From Alteromonas sp. KC3 (GTDB taxonomy: Bacteria; Pseudomonadota; Gammaproteobacteria; Enterobacterales; Alteromonadaceae), in assembly GCF_016756315.1 (NCBI RefSeq), contig NZ_AP024235.1, positions 2,666,001-2,730,000 on the forward strand: a stretch of 64,000 bases of DNA, given 5' to 3'. The notes under the pieces are model-generated. The model had not been told where the DNA came from. It did no database searches and saw only the letters and a program-made list of their open reading frames with translations. Each line of letters begins with the position of its first letter. Within the stretch, counting starts at the first letter, position 1. A program made the translations under genes and the position numbers. Positions 34,669 to 45,687 of this stretch are shown here, piece after piece.

Positions 34669-36855
34669 TTATTGAGCGTCTGTGACATAAAACACAGTAG
34701 AAAGCGGCGGCAAATTAATCTCTACTGAATGCTGTCTTTCGTTCCACGGTGTTGGTGTCGATGTTACGTGTTCCACAACCGCGTAGCCGCTCCCCCAATA
34801 AGCACTATCATCAGTATTAAGTGCTAACGTCAAACGGCAAGCATCATCCACGCCAATTCTAAAATTGTTGCGTGGCACCGGCGTGAAATTCGATACTACG
34901 TATACCTTTTGACGGCCGTTTTTCGCAGAGCGGACAAAAGAGACTACGCTCTGCTCTGCATTATTGTGATCAATCCACGCAAACCCTGCAGGATTATGGT
35001 CCTGTTCATATAGCGCTGGAGTATTTTTGTAGAGATGATTTAGCGCTCTGTAAAGTGCTTGTATTCCCGCGTGCTTATCAAAGTCAAGTAAGTGCCAATC
35101 TAAACTCGCATCATGATTCCATTCGCGTGATTGTCCAAGCTCATTGCCCATGAAATTGAGTTTTTTACCTGGATGACCGAACATGAAGCCTGCGTAGCAG
35201 CGAAGGTTTGCGGCTTGTTGCCACTCGTCACCAGGCATTTTACGCAACATACTCCCCTTTCCATGAACGACTTCATCGTGAGAAATGGGCAGCACAAAAT
35301 TTTCGTCAAAGGCATACACCATGCTGAACGTAATGTCGCCATGATGATAGTTGCGATAAGCAGGGTCTTTGGCGATATAGTGAAGGGAGTCGTGCATCCA
35401 CCCCATATTCCATTTGAAACCGAACCCTAACCCACCGTCGAATACAGGACGGGATACTTTAGGAAAAGAAGTGGACTCTTCCGCAATGGTCATTGCATCA
35501 GGGAAATGCTTGTACACTTCTTCATTCATCCACTTAAGTAAACTAATCGCTTCGTAGTTTTCGTTGCCGCCATCTACATTCGGGATCCACTCGCCGTCAT
35601 TACGTGAATAATCCAGATATAGCATTGAAGCGACTGCGTCGACACGCAAACCATCTACGTGGAATTTATCCAACCAATACAGCGCATTAGCGACTAAAAA
35701 TTGACGGACGGTGTCTTTTCCAAAGTCGTAAATACACGAGTTCCAATCGGGATGCCATCCCTTGCGAGGATCTTCATACTCATAAACACACGAACCATCA
35801 AAGCGAGCAAGACCGTGACCATCTTCTGGAAAATGCGCAGGCACCCAATCTATGATAACGCCGATACCGGCTTGGTGACATCGGTCAACAAAGTACTTAA
35901 ATTCGTCTGGATTACCGAAGCGACTTGTAGGTGCAAACATACCCACGGGTTGGTAGCCCCAAGAACCGTCAAAAGGGAACTCAGAAATAGGGAGTAATTC
36001 TAAATGGGTATATCCCATATCACTGACATAACCAATGAGATCGTCAGCGAGTTCGCGATAAGAGAGATAGCGCGCGTCACTGTCATCACCAGGACGCTTC
36101 CACGACCCCAAATGCACTTCATAAACACTCATTGGCGTTTCGTACTTATTAACGCTACGCTTTGACATCCAAGTGCTGTCACCCCACTCATAATTGTTGT
36201 GGTTGTACACTTTTGACGCGTGTGAGGGATACTGCTCAGCGCTAAACCCTAACGGGTCAGCTTTGTGCGGTAGGTCATGGCCCCTCGCATCCTTAATTTG
36301 GTATTTATACCGCTCACCTTCAGCTAGCTCTGGAACACATAAAACCCAGTAACCCATTGAGGTTTTTTCCATTGGGTGTAAGCGCCCGTCCCAGCCATTA
36401 AAGTCACCAATAACAGATACCGATGAGGCATTTGGCGCAAACACACAAAATCTGACACCGGCTACCGTGGTGCCCTGTTCGTCACCAAGCGAGATTAGCT
36501 GTGCACCAGCTTGTTGATACAAGTTTGCGGGACTAGCATCGATATAATGAACAGCATGAAAGGCATTGTCAGTAAATTGATAAGGATCGACATAATCGAA
36601 TTGCGCGTTGTCACTGTCGACAAAAACGCGATACAGGGTCTTCGCTTGTAGCTGTGAAATACGCCCTTCGTAAAGACCACCACCGTTAGATTGCAGAGTA
36701 ACGTCTGCTAGCGCTGCACTTTCCCACTTGACTGTCACCGACTTTGCGTCTGGACGATAAACGCGAAGTAAGTACTCTCCTTTGTCTTCTAAAACACCTA
36801 GTTGAGAAAACGGCTGTGAACATAATGCCTGTTCTAACTGCTGCGCTAATTGCAT
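34669..36855 (-). CDS. glgB: 1,4-alpha-glucan branching enzyme
   Basis: A 728-residue GH13 branching enzyme, the same length as in E. coli. It has two N-terminal CBM48-like domains (~20-110 and ~130-220, the latter with GVRFCVFAPNASSVSVIGDFNGWDG). The catalytic region contains DWVPAHFPEDGHGL, the nucleophile region HVDGLRVDAVASMLYLDYSR, the acid/base region MTIAEESTSFP and LPISHDEVVHGKGSM. It transfers short glucan chains to form alpha-1,6 branches. It is read after malQ, but a terminator-like hairpin at 36872 separates them. Confidence 0.95.
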   Translation of the reverse strand: MQLAQQLEQALCSQPFSQLGVLEDKGEYLLRVYRPDAKSVTVKWESAALADVTLQSNGGGLYEGRISQLQAKTLYRVFVDSDNAQFDYVDPYQFTDNAFHAVHYIDASPANLYQQAGAQLISLGDEQGTTVAGVRFCVFAPNASSVSVIGDFNGWDGRLHPMEKTSMGYWVLCVPELAEGERYKYQIKDARGHDLPHKADPLGFSAEQYPSHASKVYNHNNYEWGDSTWMSKRSVNKYETPMSVYEVHLGSWKRPGDDSDARYLSYRELADDLIGYVSDMGYTHLELLPISEFPFDGSWGYQPVGMFAPTSRFGNPDEFKYFVDRCHQAGIGVIIDWVPAHFPEDGHGLARFDGSCVYEYEDPRKGWHPDWNSCIYDFGKDTVRQFLVANALYWLDKFHVDGLRVDAVASMLYLDYSRNDGEWIPNVDGGNENYEAISLLKWMNEEVYKHFPDAMTIAEESTSFPKVSRPVFDGGLGFGFKWNMGWMHDSLHYIAKDPAYRNYHHGDITFSMVYAFDENFVLPISHDEVVHGKGSMLRKMPGDEWQQAANLRCYAGFMFGHPGKKLNFMGNELGQSREWNHDASLDWHLLDFDKHAGIQALYRALNHLYKNTPALYEQDHNPAGFAWIDHNNAEQSVVSFVRSAKNGRQKVYVVSNFTPVPRNNFRIGVDDACRLTLALNTDDSAYWGSGYAVVEHVTSTPTPWNERQHSVEINLPPLSTVFYVTDAQ

Positions 36856-36871
36856 TCGCTACTCCTATTAA

Positions 36872-36896
36872 AAACCCGCACTAAAGCGGGTTTGTT
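36872..36896 (-). terminator. Terminator or attenuator between malQ and glgB
   Basis: AAACCCGC pairs with GCGGGTTT around ACTAAA, followed by a T5 run on the minus strand. It lies between the two genes, so it may only partly stop transcription. Confidence 0.75.
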
Positions 36897-36982
36897 TTAG
36901 TAAAGTGTCAATAGTGACGCTTTATCTTACTCGATTAAGAAGTCTTTCGTCACTCCTTAATTTTTACCGGCCTTAAGACGCG

Positions 36983-39184
36983 CTACTTGTTGCCGCTCGC
37001 CTGCTTTCTAGCGTGTGTAAGCTTAGATGCCAAATCGTTAATGTCATCTCTGTTGAACATCGATTCGATGTTTTCAGTAAGCTTTCTGCGCCAGTTAGGA
37101 TACTCATCGAACGTACCTGGAATATTTACAGGCTTATCCATCTCAAGCCAATCTTCAAGTTGTAAACTCAACAGCGCACTTGAACCTCCCGCCATGTGAA
37201 CTTGCATTCCGTTATTAAGCTCTCGGTTCATGCCGGTGTAATTCACATCGCGACCTACATGTTCTGCTACAGAACCGTGTCCATGAAGCGTGTCAAGAAT
37301 GGCTTGTTTGTTTTCATGTCGATCTGCGTAAAGTGTCTGCAAAATTTCTTCTGTTGGATAAAGCCCAATTTCTTTGCCTAACTCTAAGTCTAGGCAATGC
37401 CAATACCCAATTAATGTCGGCATGTCATGCGTGGTCAATGTAGACATTGATTGTACTGGGTAATGACTTGGCGAGAAGAAACCGCCATCTTCCGCTTGTT
37501 CGAAAAAGAATACACGGTAAGAGTAAACACCGTTTTCAGCCAGCTTACTACGAATCTCTTCTGGTACTGTTCCGAGGTCTTCTCCAATGACTAAACTTTC
37601 ATTGCGCACGCTTTCAAGCGCCAAAATTCCCAGAAGATCGTCTACCGGATAATAAACATAGCCACCGTCTTTAGCGTTGTCGCCCTTCACAACCCACCAC
37701 AAGCGCAAAAGTGCCATTACGTGATCGATACGAAGTGATCCGGACGATGCCATATTTGAAGCAAAGAGGTCGATAATGGGTTGATAGCCTTGCTCGTAAA
37801 GCTTGCGAGGGTCCATCGGAGGTAGGCCCCAATTTTGACCTAGAGGGCCAAGAATATCAGGCGGTGCACCAACACTTGCATCTGTACAATACAAATCTTT
37901 ATTGCCCCAAATTTCAGCGCTGCCTTCGCTTACCCCTACCGCAAGGTCGCGGTACAGACCAATGGTCATGCCAGCTTCAGAAGCCTTGTTGCTAGCAGCC
38001 TCGAGCTGCTGTGCAGCAATCCATTGCAAGAACAAATAAAATTTAACGTCTTGCTCGTTGGCCTTCTTGAATTTAGCAACCGCTGGGTTGTGGTAGTCTT
38101 TGTATTCTTTTGGAAATACTGGCCAACCCCAACTTTCTTTGCCTTCTGCTTTTAGGTGAGACTGCAGCGCGTCGTACACTGCCAACATGTCTAGGCTCTC
38201 GCCACCTGCTTCAACAAACGCTTTAAACGCTTTGTTTTGCTTTGTGTTTTTGCGTAGATATTTGGCATCATAAACATCGAATACTGCTTTAAGTGCAGCA
38301 AGTTTTAATTGAGCAACGGCTTCGTAGTCAACATGCTCAACATTTCGAGCATGGGCAAGCGTTGCGTTAAAGTCATCGCCTGTCACGACATCCTGCACCG
38401 ATTTATCGTCATAACCTTCAACTGCGGTTACATCGATATACAAATAGTTTAACCAGCGGCGTGAACTTGGACCATAAGGTGAGCAGGCATTTGGGTTAGC
38501 AGGATACAATGCATGGATGGGATTAAGGCCAATAAAGTCTGCACCAACGCTTGCTGCTTTTTCGATAAGCAATGCTAAGTCAGAAAAATCACCAATACCC
38601 CAATTTTTCTCACTACGCACACAATAAAGCTGAACGCTAAGGCCCCAAATTTTTTTGCCGTCTTTAATTTCTTGTGGGGTGTAACACGCCTGTGGTGCAC
38701 GAATTATGCGTGATGTCCCTAACTGGTCATCATCAGCCATCAACACAACATCGTGGTAACCGAGTGGTAAATCCAAAGGCAGGGTTACAACGTATTCATG
38801 AAACTCTACGTCGTCTATGTGTGCCATTGTCGTCATTTCTTGGTCAACCGGCGTAAAACGATGTTCAAGTACATCACCGTTTTCACAAGTCACAACAAGC
38901 ACATGTTCGTCATTAACTAATTCAATTGGAAGTCGAACTGCAAGGTTAATGTCTTCGTGAGCACGAACGACTTGAACAGGATTAAGCACAGAAAGCCAGA
39001 CTGATTGAATGTCTTTGGCAATTTGAGACTGAATTTGTTCGTCACTTGAGGTGTCATAACCTAATACGTTAAGCAACTTAGCTTTGCTTGATTCTGCGAT
39101 GGTTGCAGGTTTACCCCATGCGTCAACATATTGGGTTTCGATTCCCCGCATTTCAACCAGTTGCTGCAGAAGTTGTTGTGTCAT
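36983..39184 (-). CDS. malQ: 4-alpha-glucanotransferase (amylomaltase)
   Basis: A 733-residue GH77 enzyme. The N-terminal extension and beta-domain (1-170) precede the catalytic barrel, which has WGLSVQLYCVRSEKNWGIGDF, GLNPIHALYPANPNACSPYGPSSR, the nucleophile region GSLRIDHVMALLRLWW and the acid/base region VIGEDLGTVPEEI. It transfers maltodextrin segments between chains, releasing glucose. It is the first gene of a malQ-glgB-glgX set, giving cleavage, branching and debranching activities together. There is no glgC or glgA in the window. Confidence 0.95.
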   Translation of the reverse strand: MTQQLLQQLVEMRGIETQYVDAWGKPATIAESSKAKLLNVLGYDTSSDEQIQSQIAKDIQSVWLSVLNPVQVVRAHEDINLAVRLPIELVNDEHVLVVTCENGDVLEHRFTPVDQEMTTMAHIDDVEFHEYVVTLPLDLPLGYHDVVLMADDDQLGTSRIIRAPQACYTPQEIKDGKKIWGLSVQLYCVRSEKNWGIGDFSDLALLIEKAASVGADFIGLNPIHALYPANPNACSPYGPSSRRWLNYLYIDVTAVEGYDDKSVQDVVTGDDFNATLAHARNVEHVDYEAVAQLKLAALKAVFDVYDAKYLRKNTKQNKAFKAFVEAGGESLDMLAVYDALQSHLKAEGKESWGWPVFPKEYKDYHNPAVAKFKKANEQDVKFYLFLQWIAAQQLEAASNKASEAGMTIGLYRDLAVGVSEGSAEIWGNKDLYCTDASVGAPPDILGPLGQNWGLPPMDPRKLYEQGYQPIIDLFASNMASSGSLRIDHVMALLRLWWVVKGDNAKDGGYVYYPVDDLLGILALESVRNESLVIGEDLGTVPEEIRSKLAENGVYSYRVFFFEQAEDGGFFSPSHYPVQSMSTLTTHDMPTLIGYWHCLDLELGKEIGLYPTEEILQTLYADRHENKQAILDTLHGHGSVAEHVGRDVNYTGMNRELNNGMQVHMAGGSSALLSLQLEDWLEMDKPVNIPGTFDEYPNWRRKLTENIESMFNRDDINDLASKLTHARKQASGNK

Positions 39185-39316
39185 TGTGTGTCATTCCTGT
39201 TATTCGGTGAAAAACGCATCAAAGAGAAAGCATAGTGCGTCTACAAACAATTTTTTAACATTATTCTAGAAACAAGGCTTTGGCGAAATCTGAATACGAT
39301 TGCAAAAGCCATTGTT

Positions 39317-39331
39317 CGTAATTTTGCAACA
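39317..39331. promoter_or_regulatory. Possible weak HexR-like site before gapA
   Basis: CGTAATTTTGCAACA matches the left half of the HexR palindrome TGTAATnnnATTACA well (5 of 6) and the right half poorly (3 of 6). It is about 90 bases before the gapA ATG. It is listed only because gapA is a known HexR target in related bacteria. Confidence 0.25.
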
Positions 39332-39407
39332 CTTTAGCTTTTTATTTTGCTAATTATGGCATTTTGATCCATACTTTACGTAATTTATTTTCATTTTATT
39401 TAAATAA

Positions 39408-40415
<1,008 letters not shown>

Positions 40416-40470
40416 AAAGTATCATTTAGAACAAATATTTAATTAACTTGTTGTAAAGTTGAGTTAATCT

Positions 40471-40503
40471 AAAAGGTGTAAGCAATAAGCTTGCACCTTT
40501 TTT
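40471..40503 (+). terminator. Terminator after gapA
   Basis: AAAAGGTGTAAGC pairs with GCTTGCACCTTTT, allowing one G-T pair, and ends in T6. Confidence 0.8.
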
Positions 40504-40629
40504 GTTTTCCGAGCGCTAAATACTTATTAGTTTTCTATAATATAAAGTAACGCTAGCGCCTTTTGTTTCCGTGACAATCACTTGTGCTCTGTCACTTCGT
40601 TTTTAAAAACGTTTGTCCAAGGAGGGTTT

Positions 40630-41481
40630 ATGCCGCCCGTTAATTCAGTGAACGTTAGTGAGTCTAACGGACTGACTTTTTTAGATATTGAAAATAGTAA
40701 CGCTGTAGCCCGAATTAGTTTATTTGGCGGTCATGTGCTGTCGTATGTACCTAAAAAGGACAACAAAGAACGTTTATGGGTGAGCCCTCACGCTTACTTG
40801 AATGGAGAGCGCCCGATTCGCGGCGGTATTCCTGTTTGCTGGCCATGGTTTAGCGACGACCACGGTAGAGAAAAAGGCGCCCTGCCCGCTCACGGTTTCT
40901 TGCGTACACAAGTATGGAAATTAATTGATTCTAGAGATACTGAATCAGGTACTGAAATTACACTTTCTCCAAGTTTTTCACGTGCAGAAGGCTTTGAATA
41001 TGACTGTGCGGTACAACTTGTTATACAGGTTGGTGACACCCTAAGCGTCTCTTTGGAAACTCAGAACACAGGTGTAGTGCCCTTTGACTACAACTGTGCA
41101 CTGCATACTTATTTCCATGTTGACCACATTCAGGACACTCAGTTAACAGGTATGCATGGAGAATTTAAAGATAAGTTGGATGATTGGGGGCTTAAACCTA
41201 CGCCCTCGCCCTATCTAATTACAGGGGAAACAGATCGTATCCATGTAGAGGCGATTGAGAATGCAACGATTGAAGTGAGCAATCAAGCATTTACGTCGGT
41301 AAATTCTCAAGGCAATGACTCTGTCGTGGTATGGAATCCATGGCAAGGCGCAGCCTCTATCTCAGATATGGATCCATTTGGTTACAAGCATATGCTATGC
41401 GTAGAATCGGCGATTACAAAAGGAAAAACGCTTGCCCCTGGTGAGCGCCACGCGCTGACGCAAGTTATCGTTCCCCTCTAA
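40630..41481 (+). CDS. D-hexose-6-phosphate mutarotase (YeaD-like)
   Basis: A 283-residue aldose-1-epimerase-superfamily protein: RISLFGGHVLSYVP, RPIRGGIPVCWPWFSD, GALPAHGFLRTQVW and HTYFHVDHI, with the C-terminal VVWNPWQGAASISDMDPFGYKHMLCVESA. The histidine in AHGF and the glutamate in CVES match the active-site residues of YeaD. It interconverts alpha and beta forms of glucose 6-phosphate, matching the anomer needs of Zwf and glycolysis. ATG at 40630 is preceded by AGGAGGG. In many gammaproteobacteria yeaD likewise follows gapA. Confidence 0.9.
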   Translation: MPPVNSVNVSESNGLTFLDIENSNAVARISLFGGHVLSYVPKKDNKERLWVSPHAYLNGERPIRGGIPVCWPWFSDDHGREKGALPAHGFLRTQVWKLIDSRDTESGTEITLSPSFSRAEGFEYDCAVQLVIQVGDTLSVSLETQNTGVVPFDYNCALHTYFHVDHIQDTQLTGMHGEFKDKLDDWGLKPTPSPYLITGETDRIHVEAIENATIEVSNQAFTSVNSQGNDSVVVWNPWQGAASISDMDPFGYKHMLCVESAITKGKTLAPGERHALTQVIVPL

Positions 41482-41506
41482 GCAAATCCACTCTTTTTAT
41501 AGGAAT

Positions 41507-41536
41507 AAAAAAACCTGCCAAATGGCAGGTTTTTTT
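41507..41536. terminator. Bidirectional terminator between yeaD-like gene and eda
   Basis: The perfect 14-base arms AAAAAAACCTGCCA and TGGCAGGTTTTTTT flank a two-base centre, between convergent genes. Confidence 0.9.
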
Positions 41537-41556
41537 GAAAATCAGTACACCTGATA

Positions 41557-42201
41557 TTACTTAGCAGCGCCAGCAACCGCTTCTTTTGCCAATTGCGTTA
41601 TACGTGCCCAATCACCCGCTTCAATGGCATCATCTGGTGCTAACCACGAACCGCCCACACACTTAACGTTATTTAGTGCTAAGTAATCGTTGTAGTTATT
41701 TGGACCAATACCACCCGTTGGGCAGAATGTCACATCAGGGAAAGGACCGCTGATTGACTTTATGGCTTTCACACCACCTGACGCTTCTGCTGGGAAGAAT
41801 TTCATATGTGTGTAGCCTGCATCTTTGCCTTTCATTAGATCAGACGTAGATGAAATACCTGGAATAAGCGGAATTTCAGCATCCATACCCGCTTTCAATA
41901 AGTCAGCTGTCATACCAGGGCTGATTGCAAACTTCGCTCCTGCTTCTACGACTGCTTTCAACTGCTGAGCATTGGTTACCGTGCCTGCTCCGATAAGTGA
42001 ATCTGGCACCTCTTGTGCAATGCGTTTAATCACATCTATTGCAGCAGGCGTACGCAGTGTCACTTCCAGTACTTTAATTCCACCTTCCATTAGCGCTTTT
42101 GCCAAAGGTACAGCTTTTTCAACATCGTTGATAACCAATACAGGTACCACAGGACCGGCTGCAAAAATTTCCTCTGGTGAGTATTTCCATTTCGTTGTCA
42201 T
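41557..42201 (-). CDS. eda: KDPG/KHG aldolase
   Basis: A 214-residue class I aldolase with [34 protein letters not shown] and [10 protein letters not shown]. The Schiff-base lysine is in [11 protein letters not shown], and PTGGIGPNN completes the site. It cleaves 2-keto-3-deoxy-6-phosphogluconate to pyruvate and GAP, the last step of the Entner-Doudoroff route. It starts four bases after the glk stop and is the last gene of the zwf-pgl-edd-glk-eda operon. Confidence 0.95.
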   Translation of the reverse strand: MTTKWKYSPEEIFAAGPVVPVLVINDVEKAVPLAKALMEGGIKVLEVTLRTPAAIDVIKRIAQEVPDSLIGAGTVTNAQQLKAVVEAGAKFAISPGMTADLLKAGMDAEIPLIPGISSTSDLMKGKDAGYTHMKFFPAEASGGVKAIKSISGPFPDVTFCPTGGIGPNNYNDYLALNNVKCVGGSWLAPDDAIEAGDWARITQLAKEAVAGAAK

Positions 42202-42204
42202 AAT

Positions 42205-43158
42205 TTAGCTCGCTGTATTTTGGTTCAGATAAGCAGCAGCACCAAGAAGACCATGGTCAGGCTCTGCTATCAAATAGGTAGGAATGTCTTTGACGTAATG
42301 TTTCATTTGCCCTTTTGCTTCAAAACGTGCTCTAAAGTCACTGTTTTGGATAAACTCAGGGAAACGATTTGCGATACCGCCACCAATAAAGATGCCGCCC
42401 GTTGTCGCCATGTTCAACGCCAGATTACCCGCAAAACTACCCATAATGCGGCAAAATTGGGTCAATGTGGCTTCAGCTAATTTACAGCTTCCCGACAATG
42501 CCGCTTCAGTGATTTGCGCAGGCTCGGTGAACGTCACCGGCTCACCGGCATGTTTAGCGAGTGCAGTATAGATATTATGTAGGCCTCGACCAGACATAAC
42601 TTCTTCAGCAGAAGCTCGACCAAACGTTGACTGTAGATGGCGCCAAACAATGATGTCGGTCTCATCAACAGGGGCAAAGTCCACATGACCGCCCTCACCG
42701 TCTAAGGTTTGCCAACCTGACGTTGTCATTGTGATATGTTCAACGCCAAGCCCTGTACCTGGGCCAAATACCGCAATATTACCGTTAGGTTTTGCGTTAC
42801 CCTCACCTATTTGGACAACTTGCTCGTCACCAAGCACAGGCAATGAGTGCGCCACTGCAGTAAAATCATTGATGACATACAGTGCGTTCAACTTTAATTG
42901 AGAACGAAGCGCGTTTTGTGAAAATGCCCAACTGTGGTTGGTCATTTCTACCTGATCGCCAAGTACCGGGCACGCGATAGCAATACACCCTTCGGTAAAA
43001 GCATATTCGGGCATATCAGCAAAATACTGTGCTATTGCCAAATCGATACTGGCAAAGTCATTACACATGTATTTTTTGATATCAGCCACACCAGATTCGG
43101 TCACACGCGCTAGACGTATATTAGTCCCGCCTACATCTGCGACAAATTTCTGCCCCAT
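42205..43158 (-). CDS. glk: Glucokinase
   Basis: A 317-residue ROK-like bacterial glucokinase with the ATP motif FVADVGGTNIRLARV, YVINDFTAVAHSLPVLG, AVFGPGTGLGVEHI and DGEGGHVDFAP, and a C-terminal GGIFIGGGIANRF. It phosphorylates glucose to glucose 6-phosphate with ATP, feeding Zwf in the same operon. Its ATG at 43158 overlaps the edd stop codon by one base (TAATG), with GGAG upstream. The presence of glk fits glucose released by MalQ or taken up without a PTS. Confidence 0.95.
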   Translation of the reverse strand: MGQKFVADVGGTNIRLARVTESGVADIKKYMCNDFASIDLAIAQYFADMPEYAFTEGCIAIACPVLGDQVEMTNHSWAFSQNALRSQLKLNALYVINDFTAVAHSLPVLGDEQVVQIGEGNAKPNGNIAVFGPGTGLGVEHITMTTSGWQTLDGEGGHVDFAPVDETDIIVWRHLQSTFGRASAEEVMSGRGLHNIYTALAKHAGEPVTFTEPAQITEAALSGSCKLAEATLTQFCRIMGSFAGNLALNMATTGGIFIGGGIANRFPEFIQNSDFRARFEAKGQMKHYVKDIPTYLIAEPDHGLLGAAAYLNQNTAS

Positions 43159-44984
43159 TATGCTTGCTCCTGTGTGTAGAACAGTGAACATGCACCTTCT
43201 TCTGCACCCGTTAGCATCGCGCGCATTCCTGCAAACATTTCACGTCCCATACCGACATGATGCTTTGCAAGATTGGCAGGTTGCGCTTCACGTGCCGCTA
43301 ATGTCGCATCATCAACATGTAGTGTTAATTCGCCAGTCACGGTGTTTAATTCTATTAAGTCGCCGTCGTGTACTTTTGCAAGCAAACCGCCTTTGTAAGC
43401 TTCTGGCGTAACATGAATTGCAGCTGGTACTTTACCCGATGCACCAGACATTCTGCCGTCTGTCACCAATGCAACTTTAAAGCCGCGATCTTGAAGTACA
43501 CCAAGTGGCGGTGTTAATCGGTGTAGCTCAGGCATACCAATGGCAGAAGGCCCTTGGAAGCGAACTACTACGATACAATCTTTATCGAGCGCACCAGATT
43601 TAAATGCTTCGTCAAGTTCAAACTGGTCTTCAAATACAACTGCAGGCGCTTTGAGGGTGCAGTGAGGCGTACGAAGTGCAGATGTCTTAATTACGCCACG
43701 CCCTAAATTACCGTCAAGAACGCTCAAACCACCGTCTGGTTTAAATGGCGCTTCCACGGTTGCCAATACGTCTTTGTCTAATGATTCAGTAGGACCATCA
43801 CGCCACTCAAGCTCGCCATCAATAAGCACTGGCTCTTTGGTATAGAAGTCTAAGCCTTCACCGCAAATGGTTTTCACATCGTTGTGCAGTAGACCGGCAT
43901 CAAGTAGTTGTCTAATTAAGAGAGACATACCGCCTGCGGCAACGAAGTGGTTGATATCAGCAGACCCGTTGGGGTAAATGCGCGTAAGTAGTGGCACTGC
44001 GTTTGAAATGTCTGAAAAATCATCCCAGTTCACGATATAACCAGCAGCACGAGCAACGGCAATCAAGTGCATAGTGTGGTTTGTTGAACCACCTGTAGCT
44101 AACAAGCCTACGAGTCCGTTTACAATCGCTTTCGCGTCTACAATGTGGCCAATTGGCGTGTAATTATCACCCAAATCAGTTAAGCGTGTTGCTTGCACTG
44201 CAGCGGCTTTTGTTAATGCATCACGTAATGGCGTGCCTGGGTTTACAAACGACGAGCCAGGCAGGTGTAAGCCCATCATTTCTACCACTAACTGGTTAGA
44301 GTTAGCTGTACCGTAGAACGTACAGGTTCCCGCTGAGTGATAAGACTGCGACTCAGCTTCTAGCAATGCGTCGCGACCTACTTTGCCTTCCGCAAACTGC
44401 TGACGTACGCGTGCCTTTTCTTTGTTCGGCAAACCAGAAGGCATTGGGCCTGCTGGAACGAAAACTGTTGGAAGGTGGCCAAATGTCAAAGAACCAATTA
44501 GTAGCCCTGGTACGATTTTGTCACAGATACCCAACATCAACGCGCTATCAAACATGTTATGAGACAACGCAATAGCTGCGCCCTGCGCAATGTTATCGCG
44601 GCTCATCAGGCTTAAATCCATACCTGATTGACCTTGCGTTACGCCATCACACATTGCCGGAACACCACCAGCGAACTGTGCTACACTACCAACTTCTTTC
44701 ACCGCTTCTTTGATAAGCGCTGGATAAGTTTCATAAGGCTGGTGAGCTGAAAGCATGTCGTTATATGCAGAAACAATCGCCACGTTGGCTTTTGTCATAG
44801 AGCGAAGATCTGCTTTTTCACTTGTACCACAGGCAGCAAAGCCGTGGGCTAAGTTACCGCATGACAATGCGCCACGGTGCGGACCTTGACGTCGTGCATG
44901 TTCAATTTTCTCTAGGTACGCCTTACGGGTTTCTTTACTACGCTCGATGATTCGTTGCGTAACTTCAGCAATTTTGGGGTTCAT
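43158..44984 (-). CDS. edd: 6-phosphogluconate dehydratase
   Basis: A 608-residue IlvD/Edd-family dehydratase with the iron-sulfur cysteines in [26 protein letters not shown] and [11 protein letters not shown]. Later motifs are [17 protein letters not shown] and [24 protein letters not shown]. It converts 6-phosphogluconate to KDPG, the defining step of the Entner-Doudoroff pathway. It lies nine bases after pgl and its stop overlaps the glk start. Confidence 0.95.
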   Translation of the reverse strand: MNPKIAEVTQRIIERSKETRKAYLEKIEHARRQGPHRGALSCGNLAHGFAACGTSEKADLRSMTKANVAIVSAYNDMLSAHQPYETYPALIKEAVKEVGSVAQFAGGVPAMCDGVTQGQSGMDLSLMSRDNIAQGAAIALSHNMFDSALMLGICDKIVPGLLIGSLTFGHLPTVFVPAGPMPSGLPNKEKARVRQQFAEGKVGRDALLEAESQSYHSAGTCTFYGTANSNQLVVEMMGLHLPGSSFVNPGTPLRDALTKAAAVQATRLTDLGDNYTPIGHIVDAKAIVNGLVGLLATGGSTNHTMHLIAVARAAGYIVNWDDFSDISNAVPLLTRIYPNGSADINHFVAAGGMSLLIRQLLDAGLLHNDVKTICGEGLDFYTKEPVLIDGELEWRDGPTESLDKDVLATVEAPFKPDGGLSVLDGNLGRGVIKTSALRTPHCTLKAPAVVFEDQFELDEAFKSGALDKDCIVVVRFQGPSAIGMPELHRLTPPLGVLQDRGFKVALVTDGRMSGASGKVPAAIHVTPEAYKGGLLAKVHDGDLIELNTVTGELTLHVDDATLAAREAQPANLAKHHVGMGREMFAGMRAMLTGAEEGACSLFYTQEQA

Positions 44985-44993
44985 AATCGTCTC

Positions 44994-45686
44994 CTATGGC
45001 GCCCACATCAAAGTTACCGGTGCTCTATTCACAACGGCAGTGATGGGCTTTTGCGCTTCGGTGGCATTTTCAATAGCGTCTAGCAAGACATGCTTCTTCT
45101 TTTCACCTGTAAGGTGCAAAAAGATATTACGGCTATTGAGCAACGCTGGTAGCGTCAATGAAATACGTTGGTGAGGTGCTGTTGTAGGTTGAACAGCAAT
45201 GCACGTTCTGCCGCTGTCCATATTTAAGCCGTCTAGCACTTGCTCTGAGCATGGAAAAAGTGACGCCGTATGGCCATCTTCACCCATTCCTAGAATTAAC
45301 GCATCGAAAGGCTGAGACATTGCTTCAAGGTTTTTCTCTGCAATGCTCACACCGTCTTTTGCATCTTCTGCTTCGCTTTTTAACTCGATAAAACGAGCTG
45401 CCGCGGCTTTATTTTGAATTAAGTTCTGCTTTACTAAGCTGGTATTACTCGCCTCATGGCTTTCTTCAACCCAGCGCTCGTCAGCTAATGTAATATCAAC
45501 TTTATCCCACTCTAGGTCGGTTTCGCTGAGTTGCTTGAATAACGCCAATGGAGTACGTCCACCACTGACCACAAGTGAAGCGCGACCACGGGTTTTAATG
45601 CCCGTTTTAAGGATACTTACTAAGTCTTCTGCAAACGCATTGGTCAGCGCATCAGGAGTTTCAAATGAAAGTGTTGTTAACGCCAT
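44994..45686 (-). CDS. pgl: 6-phosphogluconolactonase
   Basis: A 230-residue DevB-type lactonase with SLVVSGGRTPLALFKQL, DITLADERWVEESHEASN, ALILGMGEDGHTASLFP and ISLTLPALLNSRNIFLHLTG. It hydrolyses 6-phosphogluconolactone made by Zwf. ATG at 45686 begins one base after the zwf stop; an earlier in-frame start would overlap zwf and adds a basic stretch foreign to the family. It is the second gene of the operon. Confidence 0.95.
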   Translation of the reverse strand: MALTTLSFETPDALTNAFAEDLVSILKTGIKTRGRASLVVSGGRTPLALFKQLSETDLEWDKVDITLADERWVEESHEASNTSLVKQNLIQNKAAAARFIELKSEAEDAKDGVSIAEKNLEAMSQPFDALILGMGEDGHTASLFPCSEQVLDGLNMDSGRTCIAVQPTTAPHQRISLTLPALLNSRNIFLHLTGEKKKHVLLDAIENATEAQKPITAVVNRAPVTLMWAP

Positions 45687-45687
45687 C